Notes: a model not told the origin generated them from the sequence alone. A stretch of DNA of 64,000 nucleotides from Pseudomonas sp. BP8 (GCF_017875955.1 NZ_JAGINK010000001.1:5486501-5550500), one strand, 5' to 3'. Positions 9,045 to 18,347 are shown, numbered from the stretch's first letter. A program made the numbers and translations.

Positions 9045-9163
9045 GTTAATCCTTATTAGGTAGCACTCGCAGCCATAACAGGCTATAAGTTTAATAATTA
9101 ACCGCAGACTCGCCACCCCACCAAGTGTCTAACAACACACTCAGCTAAGCGGGGCCATAAATA
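9045..9163. repeat. Spacer/leader repeat upstream of tail 2
   Basis: It aligns with 10314-10433: both run on the minus strand from an immunity stop through GCGAG(C/T)CTGCGGT and a CAGCC-type segment to AAGGATTA(A/G)CATG. It supplies the ribosome site for the tail frame. No promoter could be assigned with confidence. Confidence 0.6.
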
Positions 9164-9907
9164 TTAATAATGTAGAACATCTACCTTACCCACCACAGCA
9201 AGCACATCAGACGGCAAATGCTTTTTGAATACTTCAACCACGTGCTGTTTATTTTTTCGCTTGAAAAAGACGTATAGACTTCCAGTGGTCATGAAGACAG
9301 AGCCCGTCTTCGGCACGCTATAATCCACCTCTACCATAACCCTATTGATTGCAATGGTTGCCTTGGTCAGCTCCGACCACTTGTAGAAATTATTGTGATA
9401 TGAAGTATGTAAATCCCGATAACTTTTAGAATTAGCCATTACCATATATGTCAGCCCCATACCACCAGGCCCGATCAAGGCGCCAATTAAAAAAGTTGGA
9501 TCAATGGTGGCCATGAAGATGAAAAGAATCGCTGAAATTCCAGTTATCCACCTCACAGTCACCAGCGCCCATTTCGGAAAATCTTTCCACTTGCAATACT
9601 CCACACCTAACCGTGTAATACGGTAAGCATAATTCATGCGCTGATGGGTCACTGAAAACAATGCCACAGTCACCACAATGAATAACATCAATGCCACCAC
9701 GCCGGCAAAAACAGGATCATCCCTCATGTCGAGATATTGATATATTGACACCGCCACTATTATAGAAAAGCAGAATACAAACATCGCATTAGCGATAAAA
9801 GTATTGTAATTTCGCGCTCGAATTTCCCACGCGAGCACCTCGGGCTCGTTTGCATGCTTCCACTGAAGCTGCGGAGGCAACTCAGGAGCCTTCATCAAGT
9901 TAAACAT
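9164..9907 (-). CDS. Putative immunity protein, paralogue 2
   Basis: This 247-residue membrane protein starts MFNLMKAPELPPQLQWKHAN. Its first two hydrophobic segments (VFCFSIIVAVSIYQYL and VVALMLFIVVTVALFSV) are unlike those of the other three copies. From MTHQRMNYAYR-equivalent residues onward it is nearly identical, also in DNA, to paralogue 1, ending KKHLPSDVLAVVGKVDVLHY. Its start overlaps tail 1's stop by 8 bp. The divergent N-terminal half may give a different toxin specificity; this is inference. Confidence 0.75.
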   Translation of the reverse strand: MFNLMKAPELPPQLQWKHANEPEVLAWEIRARNYNTFIANAMFVFCFSIIVAVSIYQYLDMRDDPVFAGVVALMLFIVVTVALFSVTHQRMNYAYRITRLGVEYCKWKDFPKWALVTVRWITGISAILFIFMATIDPTFLIGALIGPGGMGLTYMVMANSKSYRDLHTSYHNNFYKWSELTKATIAINRVMVEVDYSVPKTGSVFMTTGSLYVFFKRKNKQHVVEVFKKHLPSDVLAVVGKVDVLHY

Positions 9908-10313
9908 CGTTGTGCTCGCTATCAATTGCGTTAGGGACGATCATCTGCAATGGTTGGATGTCATTAATGACCAGCACAATGCCGCTTTCCTCTGTGAGTT
10001 CCTCACCAAAGGCATCATTAAGTCGATCAGCTTCGCTCGTGCTCGAACCTAGCGCCAAGCGAAACATATAGCCACGCCTATCACTGCGCTGATAGGTCCC
10101 GGCTGGATATTTGATTTCCATTCCAATGATTGGATGGGCGATCGGAATGTTAATCCATACCTGCCAGAGGCGATGTTGATCGGTTGTGCTGTAGCTGAAG
10201 TCAGCGGGAGTAATGTTGCTTGCGGGAACGTTAGGCAGTCTGCCTAGCTGCTTCGGATCGACCCGATCTCCGTTGAGCATCTGACCGCACAAACTGTCTT
10301 TCAGGGTGTGCAT
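9900..10313 (-). CDS. Free-standing effector C-terminal tail 1
   Basis: A 137-residue frame starts at an ATG (MHTLKDSLCGQMLNGDRVDP) with AAGGA 5 bases upstream. It matches the effector from LHILQDSFCGQMLNG to its end. The homology begins at the start codon, and the upstream leader is unrelated to the effector. It contains no membrane helix. It overlaps immunity 2 by 8 bp. It could be a displaced toxin end left by recombination, a soluble partner of the immunity protein, or merely a coupled leader. The open frame and ribosome site favour expression. Confidence 0.7.
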   Translation of the reverse strand: MHTLKDSLCGQMLNGDRVDPKQLGRLPNVPASNITPADFSYSTTDQHRLWQVWINIPIAHPIIGMEIKYPAGTYQRSDRRGYMFRLALGSSTSEADRLNDAFGEELTEESGIVLVINDIQPLQMIVPNAIDSEHNDV

Positions 10314-10433
10314 GCTAATCCTTGAAAAAGTAGCCTTTGCAGCCTTCACAGGCTGTAAAGTGAATGATTCACCGCAGGCTCGCTGGGTGCCTAAGTCTCT
10401 AGCCATACAGTCAGCCAACCTAGCCCCACACTA
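10314..10433. repeat. Spacer/leader repeat upstream of tail 1
   Basis: The 120 bp between the immunity 1 stop and the tail 1 start are homologous to 9045-9163, including the AAGGATTAGCATG ribosome site and a CAGCCTTCACAGGCTG inverted repeat (about 10342-10357). It is the recombination-prone spacer of the array. Confidence 0.6.
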
Positions 10434-11183
10434 CTAATAATGTAGAACATCTACCTTACCCACTACAGCAAGCACATCAGACGGCAAATGCTTTTTGAAT
10501 ACTTCAACCACGTGCTGTTTATTTTTTCGCTTGAAAAAGACGTATAGACGTCCAGTGGTCATGAAGACAGAGCCCGTCTTCGGCACGCTATAATCCACCT
10601 CTACCATATCCCTATTGGTTGCAATGGTTGCCTTGGTCAGCTCCGACCACTTGTAGAAATTATTGTGATAAGAAGTATGTAAATCCCGATAACTTTTAGA
10701 ATTAGCCATTATCATATATGTCAACCCCATACCGCCAGGTCCGATCAATGCGCCGATTAAATAAGTTGGGTCAATGGTGGCCATGAAGATGAAAAGAACC
10801 GCTGAAATGCCAGCAGTCCACTTCACAGTCGTTAGCACCCACTTCGGAAAGTCCTTCCACTTACAATATTCTACACCTAGCCGTGTAACGCGGTAGGCAT
10901 AGTTCATGCGCTGATGAGTCATACTGAGAATAATCAGAGATGTGAGGATATGAACACCTAGGCCAGCTAGAGCCCGATCAATTAAACTCTCGCTTGACGT
11001 ATGAGTAGAAAAAACAAAGTATGCTCCGCCCGCTATCAATACCTGCATGAATGCAAACATGCAGTTAGCCACAAACGTGTTGTAATTTCGTGCGCGTATC
11101 GTCCACAGCAGTAGCTCTGGCTCATTTGCATACTTCCACTTCAGTTGGGGCGGCAACTCCGGAGCCTTCAAGATGTTAAACAT
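10434..11183 (-). CDS. Putative immunity protein, paralogue 1 (cognate to the intact effector)
   Basis: This 249-residue protein (MFNILKAPELPPQLKWKYAN) has hydrophobic segments at about 37-58, 70-88 and 118-155 and a soluble C-terminal part. It starts 8 bp inside the effector gene (GATGTTTAA holds both the ATG and the effector TAA), with GAG 7 bases upstream, so translation is likely coupled. Such direct coupling behind a membrane-active type VI effector is the usual arrangement for immunity genes. Its N-terminal half resembles paralogues 3 and 4, while its C-terminal half is almost identical to paralogue 2, so it is a mosaic. No family name is assigned. Confidence 0.8.
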   Translation of the reverse strand: MFNILKAPELPPQLKWKYANEPELLLWTIRARNYNTFVANCMFAFMQVLIAGGAYFVFSTHTSSESLIDRALAGLGVHILTSLIILSMTHQRMNYAYRVTRLGVEYCKWKDFPKWVLTTVKWTAGISAVLFIFMATIDPTYLIGALIGPGGMGLTYMIMANSKSYRDLHTSYHNNFYKWSELTKATIATNRDMVEVDYSVPKTGSVFMTTGRLYVFFKRKNKQHVVEVFKKHLPSDVLAVVGKVDVLHY

Positions 11184-14100
11184 CACCATGCTCACTTGCA
11201 GTTGCGTTGGGGGCGATCAGATTCAACGATCGGATGTCATTATTGATCAGCACAATGCCGCTTTCCTCTGTGAGCTCTTCACTAAAAGCATCATTAAGCC
11301 AATCGGCTTCGCTTGTGCTCGCCCCTAGCGCCAAGCGGAACATATAGCCACGCCTATCACCGCGTTGATATGTCCCGGCTGGATATTTTATTTCCATTTC
11401 AATGATCGGGTGGGCGATCGGCACGTTAATCCAAACCTGCCAAAGACGATGCTGATCGGTTGTGCTGTAGCTGAAGTCAGCGGGAGTGATGTTACTTGCG
11501 CGGACGTTAGGCAGTTTGCCTAGCTGCTTCGGATCGACCCAGTTACCGTTGAGCATCTGACCGCAAAAACTGTCTTGCAGGATGTGCAAATCATCGCTCT
11601 TGGAAAAGTAACGTTTATAAACCAGCGCCGGTTTTAGAATCAGCACTTTACCCGCCAGTGCATTAGGCACCTGTATCTGAATCCAGAAGCCGAGCCATCT
11701 TGTGGGCATCCGCTCTGAAATTTGATACAGCACTCTTCCCGTTAAGGTGGGGCGCTGCAGGATTTCCAATAAAGCGATCATCTGTTGGGAATGGCCGGTT
11801 TCCCCTAACCACTCAGGCTTAGCGCCGCGTCCCCAGCTGCACCGGTACAACCACAGTCGCAATCCTTCGCGCTTGTGGCGATTCGCGGCCATGGAAACCA
11901 TCAGATAGACGATACCGAGAAGCATCAAAGCGACTGTTATGGGTGTCGACATTACCCATGCATAGCCTAACCAGTAACCAAGGCCTGACCCAATAAGTTG
12001 GCCTGCTGAGGTAAGCGACATTACAACCAGGATTTGATACTTCCATTCAAGCAGAGTCTTCTCTGTTGCACTGGTAGCAGCTTCGGCATCTTTAGATACC
12101 TGCCAAGCCTCCAGGCCAGTCGCAACAGCCCCCAATGCCGCCCACGTGACCGTGCGCCAAATCAGGCGCTTCGAGAAGGCTGCAAACTCACTGGCTGTTG
12201 CTGCCTTGGCAATCTCTCCTTTCGCCATCGCGTGTTTAGCTTCCGACAGCCACCTTTTGTGAGCAGCTTTGGCAATCTTTTGTGTTTCAGAGCCCAGCTC
12301 AGCAGCCATGTTCCCCGCCCGACTCCACGCAGGCCCCACCCACAGCGCTGCCAACGCATTGCCCGTGTAAGCCGCATTGGCCGCCACCGTGCGCCACTCA
12401 TCGGCGGTAAATCGCCCATCGTTTTGCGCCTTCTGCGCGCTGCTGTAGAGGTTCCAGGCGTTCAACCCAACCAACAAGGCTGGCAGGGCATTGCCCAGGT
12501 TCTGGTCCATCCAGGCTCTGGTGCGCCTCTGGTAATCCTCGGTGCCCATCAGTTTGTGTTGCGTGCGTACCTCGGCCTGGCCGAGGTCGCCAAGCCAACT
12601 GTTTAGTTGCGCCAGGCTTACCGGCACACGCGTTTTCCCCGCCGCTGTTGCGATCAGCTGATTGGGACGTCTCATGAACAGGTGTTTCAGTTGTTCTTCA
12701 TGTGCCGGCAAAGCAAGGCGTGCGGCGCGCTGATCATGAACTTTACCCGGGCGCTGCAAGACCCGTTTGGCGCCTTGTATCCTCTTTTCAATGGTGACGA
12801 CTTCCATTAACCAGGCTTGGTAGTCACGCTGGAAGGTGGGGTTGAAGGCGAGCCGGGTGCTACTGGAAATCTCGGTGGAGATCAGCACCAGCGGGAGCGC
12901 GAGGGTCAGCGCGGCTTCGTGCTTCATCGCCGGCAACAACAGGCCGCTCAGGCCGTGCCAGGCCTCTCTGGCTTGATGGTTGGCAACCTGGATCAGGGTG
13001 CTCATGGCCTGTTTGGCGGGACTGCTCATGTCGTTGTAGAGCTTGCTGTCGCGGACGGTTTGTAGATCCAGCACCGCCTTGATTTCATTGGCGCGTGTGG
13101 CGACGCTGGTGACATCGCCTGGCGAAGTGAGCGTAAGGGCTGGCGAGCTGCCATCGCCCTGGCGGCCTTGGTCATCGAGTGTGCCGATAGTGCTGAAGTT
13201 GTGCGACACAGTGCGGAATAACGTCGCGAGTTCCGCATTGAAGTTGAACAGCGCCGTGCCAAACAGCGTGCTGGGGCGGGTAGCCTGTTTGCACAACCAC
13301 GCTTGGCCAGCCTCGCCATTGCCCAGCACGGTGTAGAGGGCATGCGACATGTTCAGCAGTTGGCTGGCTTGCGCTTCGTTGCAGGTGTCGTAGTAGATAG
13401 CTTCGGCAGAAGGCTGCAACCGATTCAGCCACGCCAGCAGATCCTGCTCACTACGCTGGCAATGAGCACTCAGGCGTTGCGCCTCGGCGGTGGTCTGCGT
13501 CAGGTATTTTTGCATCTCTTCAAAACGGACGTCTTCGCGCCACAGGCGCTTGGTGTTCCACTCTTCGAGGGCGTCCCGCCATTTCGCCTGATCCGGCAGG
13601 TGCCGCCATCTGGCCTTGAAGGCAGCACACGCGGATTCAAGGGAGGTTCTTGCACCAGCCTCCACCAGCCAGGCCTGGTCGGCAGTCACCAGCTCCTTGG
13701 CGCGCTCTATGGAATCGTAGGTATACAGCAGGGTGTAGAGGTCGTCGGCATAGGCCTGGCGTTCAAATGGATCGGTGATCGTCTCGGGCGTGAACGCATC
13801 GGTATCGAAACCACACAGCCGTTGTACAGTAATGGCGCTTTGCAGCTGATCTTGGTGCTGGCTTTCGAACTGGCTTTGCTCCAGCAGCCGCCCAGTCAGG
13901 TTCATGGTCAGGTCATCGACGATCGCCAAGGGATCATCCAGGGCGACAAACAGGGCGGTGTCCTGTTCGGGTACCCAGCCGCGCACCAGGGCCTCTTCAA
14001 ACGCCGCCTTGAAGGGCGCGTCTGGCTCTGTAGCAATGGTCGGCAACAGCGTGCTGGTGAAGTCAGGGGGTGTTTCGCCGGTGACGAGGATGTCGGCGAC

Positions 14101-14682
14101 GCTCTTGCCCAGCGCGGTGATCATGTCGCCGTGAGCAACCTGGCCGTTCACGCAAAACGTCGGCAGATCGACTTCGCGCATCCATGGGCGCTGCCCTGGC
14201 GCGCTGCTGCGCATCAACTCGCACATCCGCCAGGTCCACTGCACAGGCGAATAGGCGATCCGCAGACGGCTGCGGCGTGAATAGAGCAGATACTGATGGG
14301 TTTCGCCCGGGTTGTGCCGCACGTCCTGATTCAACTGGGCGTCAGTCCAGATGTGCCGGGTGAAATACCAGCCGCTGACCTGGTACTCATGGAAGGTCTG
14401 CTCGACCTCGTTCCAGACGTAAACCCAGCCGTCGCGCAGTTGGCGCAGGGTGTAGCTGCGGGTTTGCAAGGCCGGTGACGGGCGCGGCCAGTCGCGGGGA
14501 AGCGCGTGCGGGCCTTGGTTGCTGTCTTTTTCCAGGGGGGATTCGTCCAGGGCATAACGGACCGGGAAGATCGCCACCTCCGCGTGCTTCCAGGGGCACT
14601 GACCCATACCCAGTGGCTCGTTGGTAAACTCCTGATTGCGCCGAGCATGATTGAGCTCGGCTTCTGTGGCTGGCTTGTGCAT
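11176..14682 (-). CDS. VasX-like type VI secretion effector with C-terminal membrane helices
   Basis: This 1168-residue protein has an N-terminal region like that of VasX. MIX-type elements are visible: AIFPVR at 37-42, LRDGWVYV at 82-89 and AYSPVQWT at 143-150. A long helical middle follows, then two or three membrane helices at about 882-933 (ILVVMSLTSAGQ, YWLGYAWVM, TVALMLLGIVYLMV), then a soluble tail of about 235 residues. VasX relatives damage target membranes, so pore formation is the likely activity. The ATG overlaps the chaperone stop (TGATG). The C-terminal part is more AT-rich than the N-terminal part, as in polymorphic toxins with exchanged ends. The immunity gene overlaps its stop. 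Confidence 0.8.
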   Translation of the reverse strand: MHKPATEAELNHARRNQEFTNEPLGMGQCPWKHAEVAIFPVRYALDESPLEKDSNQGPHALPRDWPRPSPALQTRSYTLRQLRDGWVYVWNEVEQTFHEYQVSGWYFTRHIWTDAQLNQDVRHNPGETHQYLLYSRRSRLRIAYSPVQWTWRMCELMRSSAPGQRPWMREVDLPTFCVNGQVAHGDMITALGKSVADILVTGETPPDFTSTLLPTIATEPDAPFKAAFEEALVRGWVPEQDTALFVALDDPLAIVDDLTMNLTGRLLEQSQFESQHQDQLQSAITVQRLCGFDTDAFTPETITDPFERQAYADDLYTLLYTYDSIERAKELVTADQAWLVEAGARTSLESACAAFKARWRHLPDQAKWRDALEEWNTKRLWREDVRFEEMQKYLTQTTAEAQRLSAHCQRSEQDLLAWLNRLQPSAEAIYYDTCNEAQASQLLNMSHALYTVLGNGEAGQAWLCKQATRPSTLFGTALFNFNAELATLFRTVSHNFSTIGTLDDQGRQGDGSSPALTLTSPGDVTSVATRANEIKAVLDLQTVRDSKLYNDMSSPAKQAMSTLIQVANHQAREAWHGLSGLLLPAMKHEAALTLALPLVLISTEISSSTRLAFNPTFQRDYQAWLMEVVTIEKRIQGAKRVLQRPGKVHDQRAARLALPAHEEQLKHLFMRRPNQLIATAAGKTRVPVSLAQLNSWLGDLGQAEVRTQHKLMGTEDYQRRTRAWMDQNLGNALPALLVGLNAWNLYSSAQKAQNDGRFTADEWRTVAANAAYTGNALAALWVGPAWSRAGNMAAELGSETQKIAKAAHKRWLSEAKHAMAKGEIAKAATASEFAAFSKRLIWRTVTWAALGAVATGLEAWQVSKDAEAATSATEKTLLEWKYQILVVMSLTSAGQLIGSGLGYWLGYAWVMSTPITVALMLLGIVYLMVSMAANRHKREGLRLWLYRCSWGRGAKPEWLGETGHSQQMIALLEILQRPTLTGRVLYQISERMPTRWLGFWIQIQVPNALAGKVLILKPALVYKRYFSKSDDLHILQDSFCGQMLNGNWVDPKQLGKLPNVRASNITPADFSYSTTDQHRLWQVWINVPIAHPIIEMEIKYPAGTYQRGDRRGYMFRLALGASTSEADWLNDAFSEELTEESGIVLINNDIRSLNLIAPNATASEHGDV

Positions 14683-15560
14683 CACGCGTCCTTGTTAAAT
14701 TCGAGCGACTGGCAATAGATATCCATTTGCTGGATACGCAGTTCTGGGGCGAGCCTGTGTGCGTCAGGCGTGCGCGCCAGCCATTGCTGATAGGGGCCAC
14801 TAGGGTCGGAGATGAAGTCATCACCCCAGCTCAAACTGCATTCCACCCAGATTGCCAAGCTGCGCTTGCTGACAAGCCCCCAGGCTTGCGCATCATCCAA
14901 ACGCTCGTTGAACCAGCGGCCCAGTTGACCGTTATCAACACGTGCTAAATGTCGTGGAAGGCGCTTTTCAAGGCTTCGGTACAGTTGCTCGATGAGCGTC
15001 CAGCGTGCGGCCTGATCAAGCGCGCTCAGTTGGCTTTCACCCAGCCTGCCGAGGCTATCAAGCGACCCGGAGTGGATTGCCTGACGCGAAAAACTTCGCC
15101 ACACAGGCCGCTCAGAACGCTCCCAGACATGGTTTTTTTCCGGTACGTGCCACGTGCTTATCGGCCCTAGCACCGCATCCAGGTGGGCTCCCCGATAGCT
15201 GTCGAGCCAATGCCGTGTCACCAGCGGGTCGGCAAACCGCAGCAAGCCGTTACCACCTAGAACATCAGGCGGGGCGATGAAACAGCGCAGGTGGTCTGCG
15301 ACGCTGCCGATCGATGCGTCACTGTGCAGCAGGCTCGCATCAGGTCGGCCGGCGGCAGTGTCGAGTGTTTCGTCGATGAGACTTGTCGCGCCCTGGATCG
15401 AGACCAGGATGGGCCCCAGGTCGTGTACTGCAGCCCAGCGCGTTTTCAGGTACAACGGCTCGATTTCAAGGGCTTCGGTGCGCTGATACAAAGCCGACAA
15501 GGCATCGGGGCGCAACACGCCATCAATCAGCAGATAGTTGGCCGAGTTCACTCTGCTCAT
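14682..15560 (-). CDS. DUF4123 type VI effector chaperone (Tap/TEC-like)
   Basis: This 292-residue soluble protein contains the family hallmark GLLRFADPLVTRHWLDS near residues 104-120. DUF4123 proteins load a cognate effector onto VgrG and are encoded between vgrG and the effector. That is the arrangement here: it overlaps vgrG by 4 bp (ATGA) and the effector by 1 bp (TGATG). It is not itself secreted in known cases. The tight coupling implies a dedicated partnership with the adjacent VasX-like protein. Confidence 0.85.
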   Translation of the reverse strand: MSRVNSANYLLIDGVLRPDALSALYQRTEALEIEPLYLKTRWAAVHDLGPILVSIQGATSLIDETLDTAAGRPDASLLHSDASIGSVADHLRCFIAPPDVLGGNGLLRFADPLVTRHWLDSYRGAHLDAVLGPISTWHVPEKNHVWERSERPVWRSFSRQAIHSGSLDSLGRLGESQLSALDQAARWTLIEQLYRSLEKRLPRHLARVDNGQLGRWFNERLDDAQAWGLVSKRSLAIWVECSLSWGDDFISDPSGPYQQWLARTPDAHRLAPELRIQQMDIYCQSLEFNKDA

Positions 15561-17569
15561 GACAGGCCACCCTGCGCTTCGCGCTCACAGATTTCGCAGC
15601 GCGGAGTGGCTCGCAGCAATGCCTGGCGTTGCGCCAATTCCAATAGCGACAGTGCTGGCAACTCCTCCAGCAGACCGGGCAGCAATGGCGCCGCAGCGGT
15701 GCCGACAGCAGGCGCTCCACCAGGCTGAATCTCAGTGCTGCTGAAGATGCCACCCGGCCCGATTACGATGTGCTGACCACCGCCTTTGAGGGTCAAGCTC
15801 ACTCCAGCGTCGAGAACCAGATTGGCGCCCGCCTTCAGGTGCACCTGCTGGCCAGCCTCGACGGCCAGTAGTTGGCCGACTCTGGTATGACTGCTTTCAG
15901 CTACCTGCAGATAGTCGTTGGCTTTGAGCTCGGTTTTGCGGTCAGCACCGACGCTGCGCTGATCTTCTGCTTCAAGCACCGCAATGCTGTTGCCCTTGAT
16001 GGTTTCGTGACGCTCGTTACCTACCTCCAGCCGACTGTCATGCTCGACCCGCTGCTCCATATCGCGCTGCGCGCGAAGGTAGATCAGCTCCTGCCCCGCC
16101 CGGTCTTCAATCGACAGTTCGTTGTAGCCGCCATTGTGCGGTGAGCTGTGGCTGCGCAGTACGGTTCGGGCCTTGTGGTCCGGCAAGGGGTACGGCATCG
16201 CGTTGACCGTGTTGGCCACGCACCCGGTGATCAAAGGATTATCGGGATTGCCTTCCAGGTAGGTCACCAGCACTTCCATACCGACCCGCGGAATGGTGAC
16301 CGCACCGTAACGTTCACCCGCCCAACTCGACGAGACCCGCAGCCAACAACTGCTTTTGTCGCTACCCAGTTCGGCGCGGTCCCAGTGAAACTCGACTTTT
16401 ACCCGCCCGTATTCATCGCAGAAGATCTCTTCCCCCGCAGGGCCAGTAACCCGGGCTGTCTGGCTCACCAGTACAGATTTGCGAGTCATCAGCGGCGGAC
16501 GGTAGAACACATCCCAGGGGGTGCCAGTGAAGGTGTTGCGATAGCCTTGGATAAACCCATCTGCCGAATCACTGGCGCTGGTGACCGACTCTTCAAGCAC
16601 CTGCGGCTGCTTGCCTTCATGCATCACGCTGAGCAACAGCCACAAATCATTGCACGCCTTGCGCGGATGCTCGACCAGCTCAAGAAAGTGACCGCTGCGC
16701 AACGTCGGCTGATCGCTGTGGCCCTCAGCCAATAGGTAGTCGCTACGGTGTCGCTCCAGCGCTTGGCGGGCGAGTTGCTTGCCTCGCTGTTCAGTGGTGA
16801 GCGGTGCAGGGTAGCGATAGTCTTCGAGCGCCGGGCGGTACTCGGCGCTGAATTGGCTCTCAGGCAACAGGCCTGGGCGTTTGAAGTCGTAGTCCCGGCG
16901 CATGACTGCGCTGGTTCGCGTACTCAAACGCTGGGAAAACTGCCTGACGACCGGATGATCAGCCACCAGGCCACGGCCTTGCTGGTACGGCGTTGCACCG
17001 AGTCTGGGAAAGAAGGTCTGATCATCGGTAAAGACCAGTTGATGGCCATCCGGGCTGTGCTGGTGATGCCAGGCAATGCCGTCTTCGCTGCACAGCCGCT
17101 GGATGAAGGCAAAGTCGCTTTCTCCATATTGCGTGCAGTATTCGCGCTCGGGGCTGGTGCTGACATGGAAACTGAAGGCATCGGCCTGGATCCCGTGCCC
17201 CTTGAGTACTTGAGCGACGATCTGCGGCACCGTCATCTGCTGGAAAATGCGCTGGTTGTAGCTGAACTGCAGGTAATGCAACGCAGGCACAAGGCTCAGG
17301 TGATAACGGGTCAGCCGTTTACCGGCTTCCCCCACGAGCACGTTTTCAATGCGCCCATGCAGGCCTTCGCCCTTGAGCCCGAAGCGCAGAAACGCCGGTT
17401 GGCTCAGCAGGCTTTCCGGATCGAAATCGGGATACTCGCTGACCAGCTCAATCTCGATTGCATACAGGCTGCTGATGGCTTCGCGGCCGGCAAACGCCAG
17501 TACCTTGAAGTCATTGCGTACCGTGGGGATCAACAGTTCAAAATGTGCGGTATTGGCGGATGCAAACAT
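15557..17569 (-). CDS. vgrG: Type VI secretion spike protein VgrG
   Basis: This 670-residue VgrG has a gp27-like N-terminal half, then a gp5-like OB fold (DEYGRVKVEFHWDRAELG, RVGMEVLVTYLEGNPDNPLI). A repetitive beta-helix spike follows, ending KAGANLVLDAGVSLTLKGGG. A short Pro/Leu-rich tail with CEICERE ends the protein and may serve as an adaptor site for chaperone or effector. It trimerises at the tip of the Hcp tube. The ATG at 17569 is preceded by AAGGG; upstream in-frame codons lack homology. It is an orphan cluster: no sheath or baseplate genes lie in the window. Confidence 0.9.
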   Translation of the reverse strand: MFASANTAHFELLIPTVRNDFKVLAFAGREAISSLYAIEIELVSEYPDFDPESLLSQPAFLRFGLKGEGLHGRIENVLVGEAGKRLTRYHLSLVPALHYLQFSYNQRIFQQMTVPQIVAQVLKGHGIQADAFSFHVSTSPEREYCTQYGESDFAFIQRLCSEDGIAWHHQHSPDGHQLVFTDDQTFFPRLGATPYQQGRGLVADHPVVRQFSQRLSTRTSAVMRRDYDFKRPGLLPESQFSAEYRPALEDYRYPAPLTTEQRGKQLARQALERHRSDYLLAEGHSDQPTLRSGHFLELVEHPRKACNDLWLLLSVMHEGKQPQVLEESVTSASDSADGFIQGYRNTFTGTPWDVFYRPPLMTRKSVLVSQTARVTGPAGEEIFCDEYGRVKVEFHWDRAELGSDKSSCWLRVSSSWAGERYGAVTIPRVGMEVLVTYLEGNPDNPLITGCVANTVNAMPYPLPDHKARTVLRSHSSPHNGGYNELSIEDRAGQELIYLRAQRDMEQRVEHDSRLEVGNERHETIKGNSIAVLEAEDQRSVGADRKTELKANDYLQVAESSHTRVGQLLAVEAGQQVHLKAGANLVLDAGVSLTLKGGGQHIVIGPGGIFSSTEIQPGGAPAVGTAAAPLLPGLLEELPALSLLELAQRQALLRATPRCEICEREAQGGLS

Positions 17570-17660
17570 GGCATTGCCCTTAAAAACTGATTTCACGCTC
17601 TTGGAAACGCGACCAACAGCACATGGGCCGCAGCCCATGTGCCATGACGATCAGTAAGCC

Positions 17661-18179
17661 TTAGCCTGCGACCGGCGAACGCCAGTCATCGGAGCCGGAA
17701 GTACCGCAGACTTCGTGGGTCCAGGTGATCTTGCGATAGGTGAAATGCACGTCTTCCAGGTGGGTGAAGTGCGCGTTGGAAGGATCCTGGCAGTTGTGCA
17801 TGTAGTCCTTGATGTCGACGATGATCGCGTCTTCAAGTGTGGTGGTGTAGTAGTGCTCCTGAGTGCCGGCAGCCGAGGTGCGGTACCAGTGGATGACGAT
17901 CTCGGTCAGCCGCTCACCGGAGGTCAGGGCGGCCAGCAGCAGCGGCGACGCCTTGTCGAACACCTTGGTGATGACCACCGGCTTGTGGATGCGCTGGCCA
18001 GTAGGCTGGCCGGACTGCGGGTCACGCGGGATGATGACTTCGTGGCTGAAGCCCTGGACCATGACCTGATCTTCGTGGCCTTCCTGGTAGGTGTTGCCAA
18101 CCGAGTCGGCAGTGAAGGCACCGGCGGTGATCAAGCCTTGTTTGGTACCGGTAACGGACATGTAAGCGGGGGTAGCCAT
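17661..18179 (-). CDS. hcp: Type VI secretion tube protein Hcp
   Basis: This 172-residue Hcp begins MATPAYMSVTGTKQGLITAG and contains the typical HEVIIPRDPQSGQPTGQRIH and KPVVITKVFDKASPLL segments. Hexameric rings stack into the secreted tube and can carry effectors. The ATG has an AAGGAGAG site. It is the first gene of the cargo operon, 91 bp ahead of vgrG, and a strong palindromic region lies upstream. It is full length. Confidence 0.93.
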   Translation of the reverse strand: MATPAYMSVTGTKQGLITAGAFTADSVGNTYQEGHEDQVMVQGFSHEVIIPRDPQSGQPTGQRIHKPVVITKVFDKASPLLLAALTSGERLTEIVIHWYRTSAAGTQEHYYTTTLEDAIIVDIKDYMHNCQDPSNAHFTHLEDVHFTYRKITWTHEVCGTSGSDDWRSPVAG

Positions 18180-18347
18180 GGATGCTCTCCTTGCTGGAAA
18201 AATAGAGTCGCCAGGCGGGTAAAACACCCGCTGGTCACGTTATCCTTCTACAAGGTCCATGCCATCAAACTCAAAACCCCTCTAGAACAGGGCTTTCAGG
18301 ATTTTCAGCGGTCCTGGAGAGAGCAATTGGGCTGAAAAACCCTTGAA

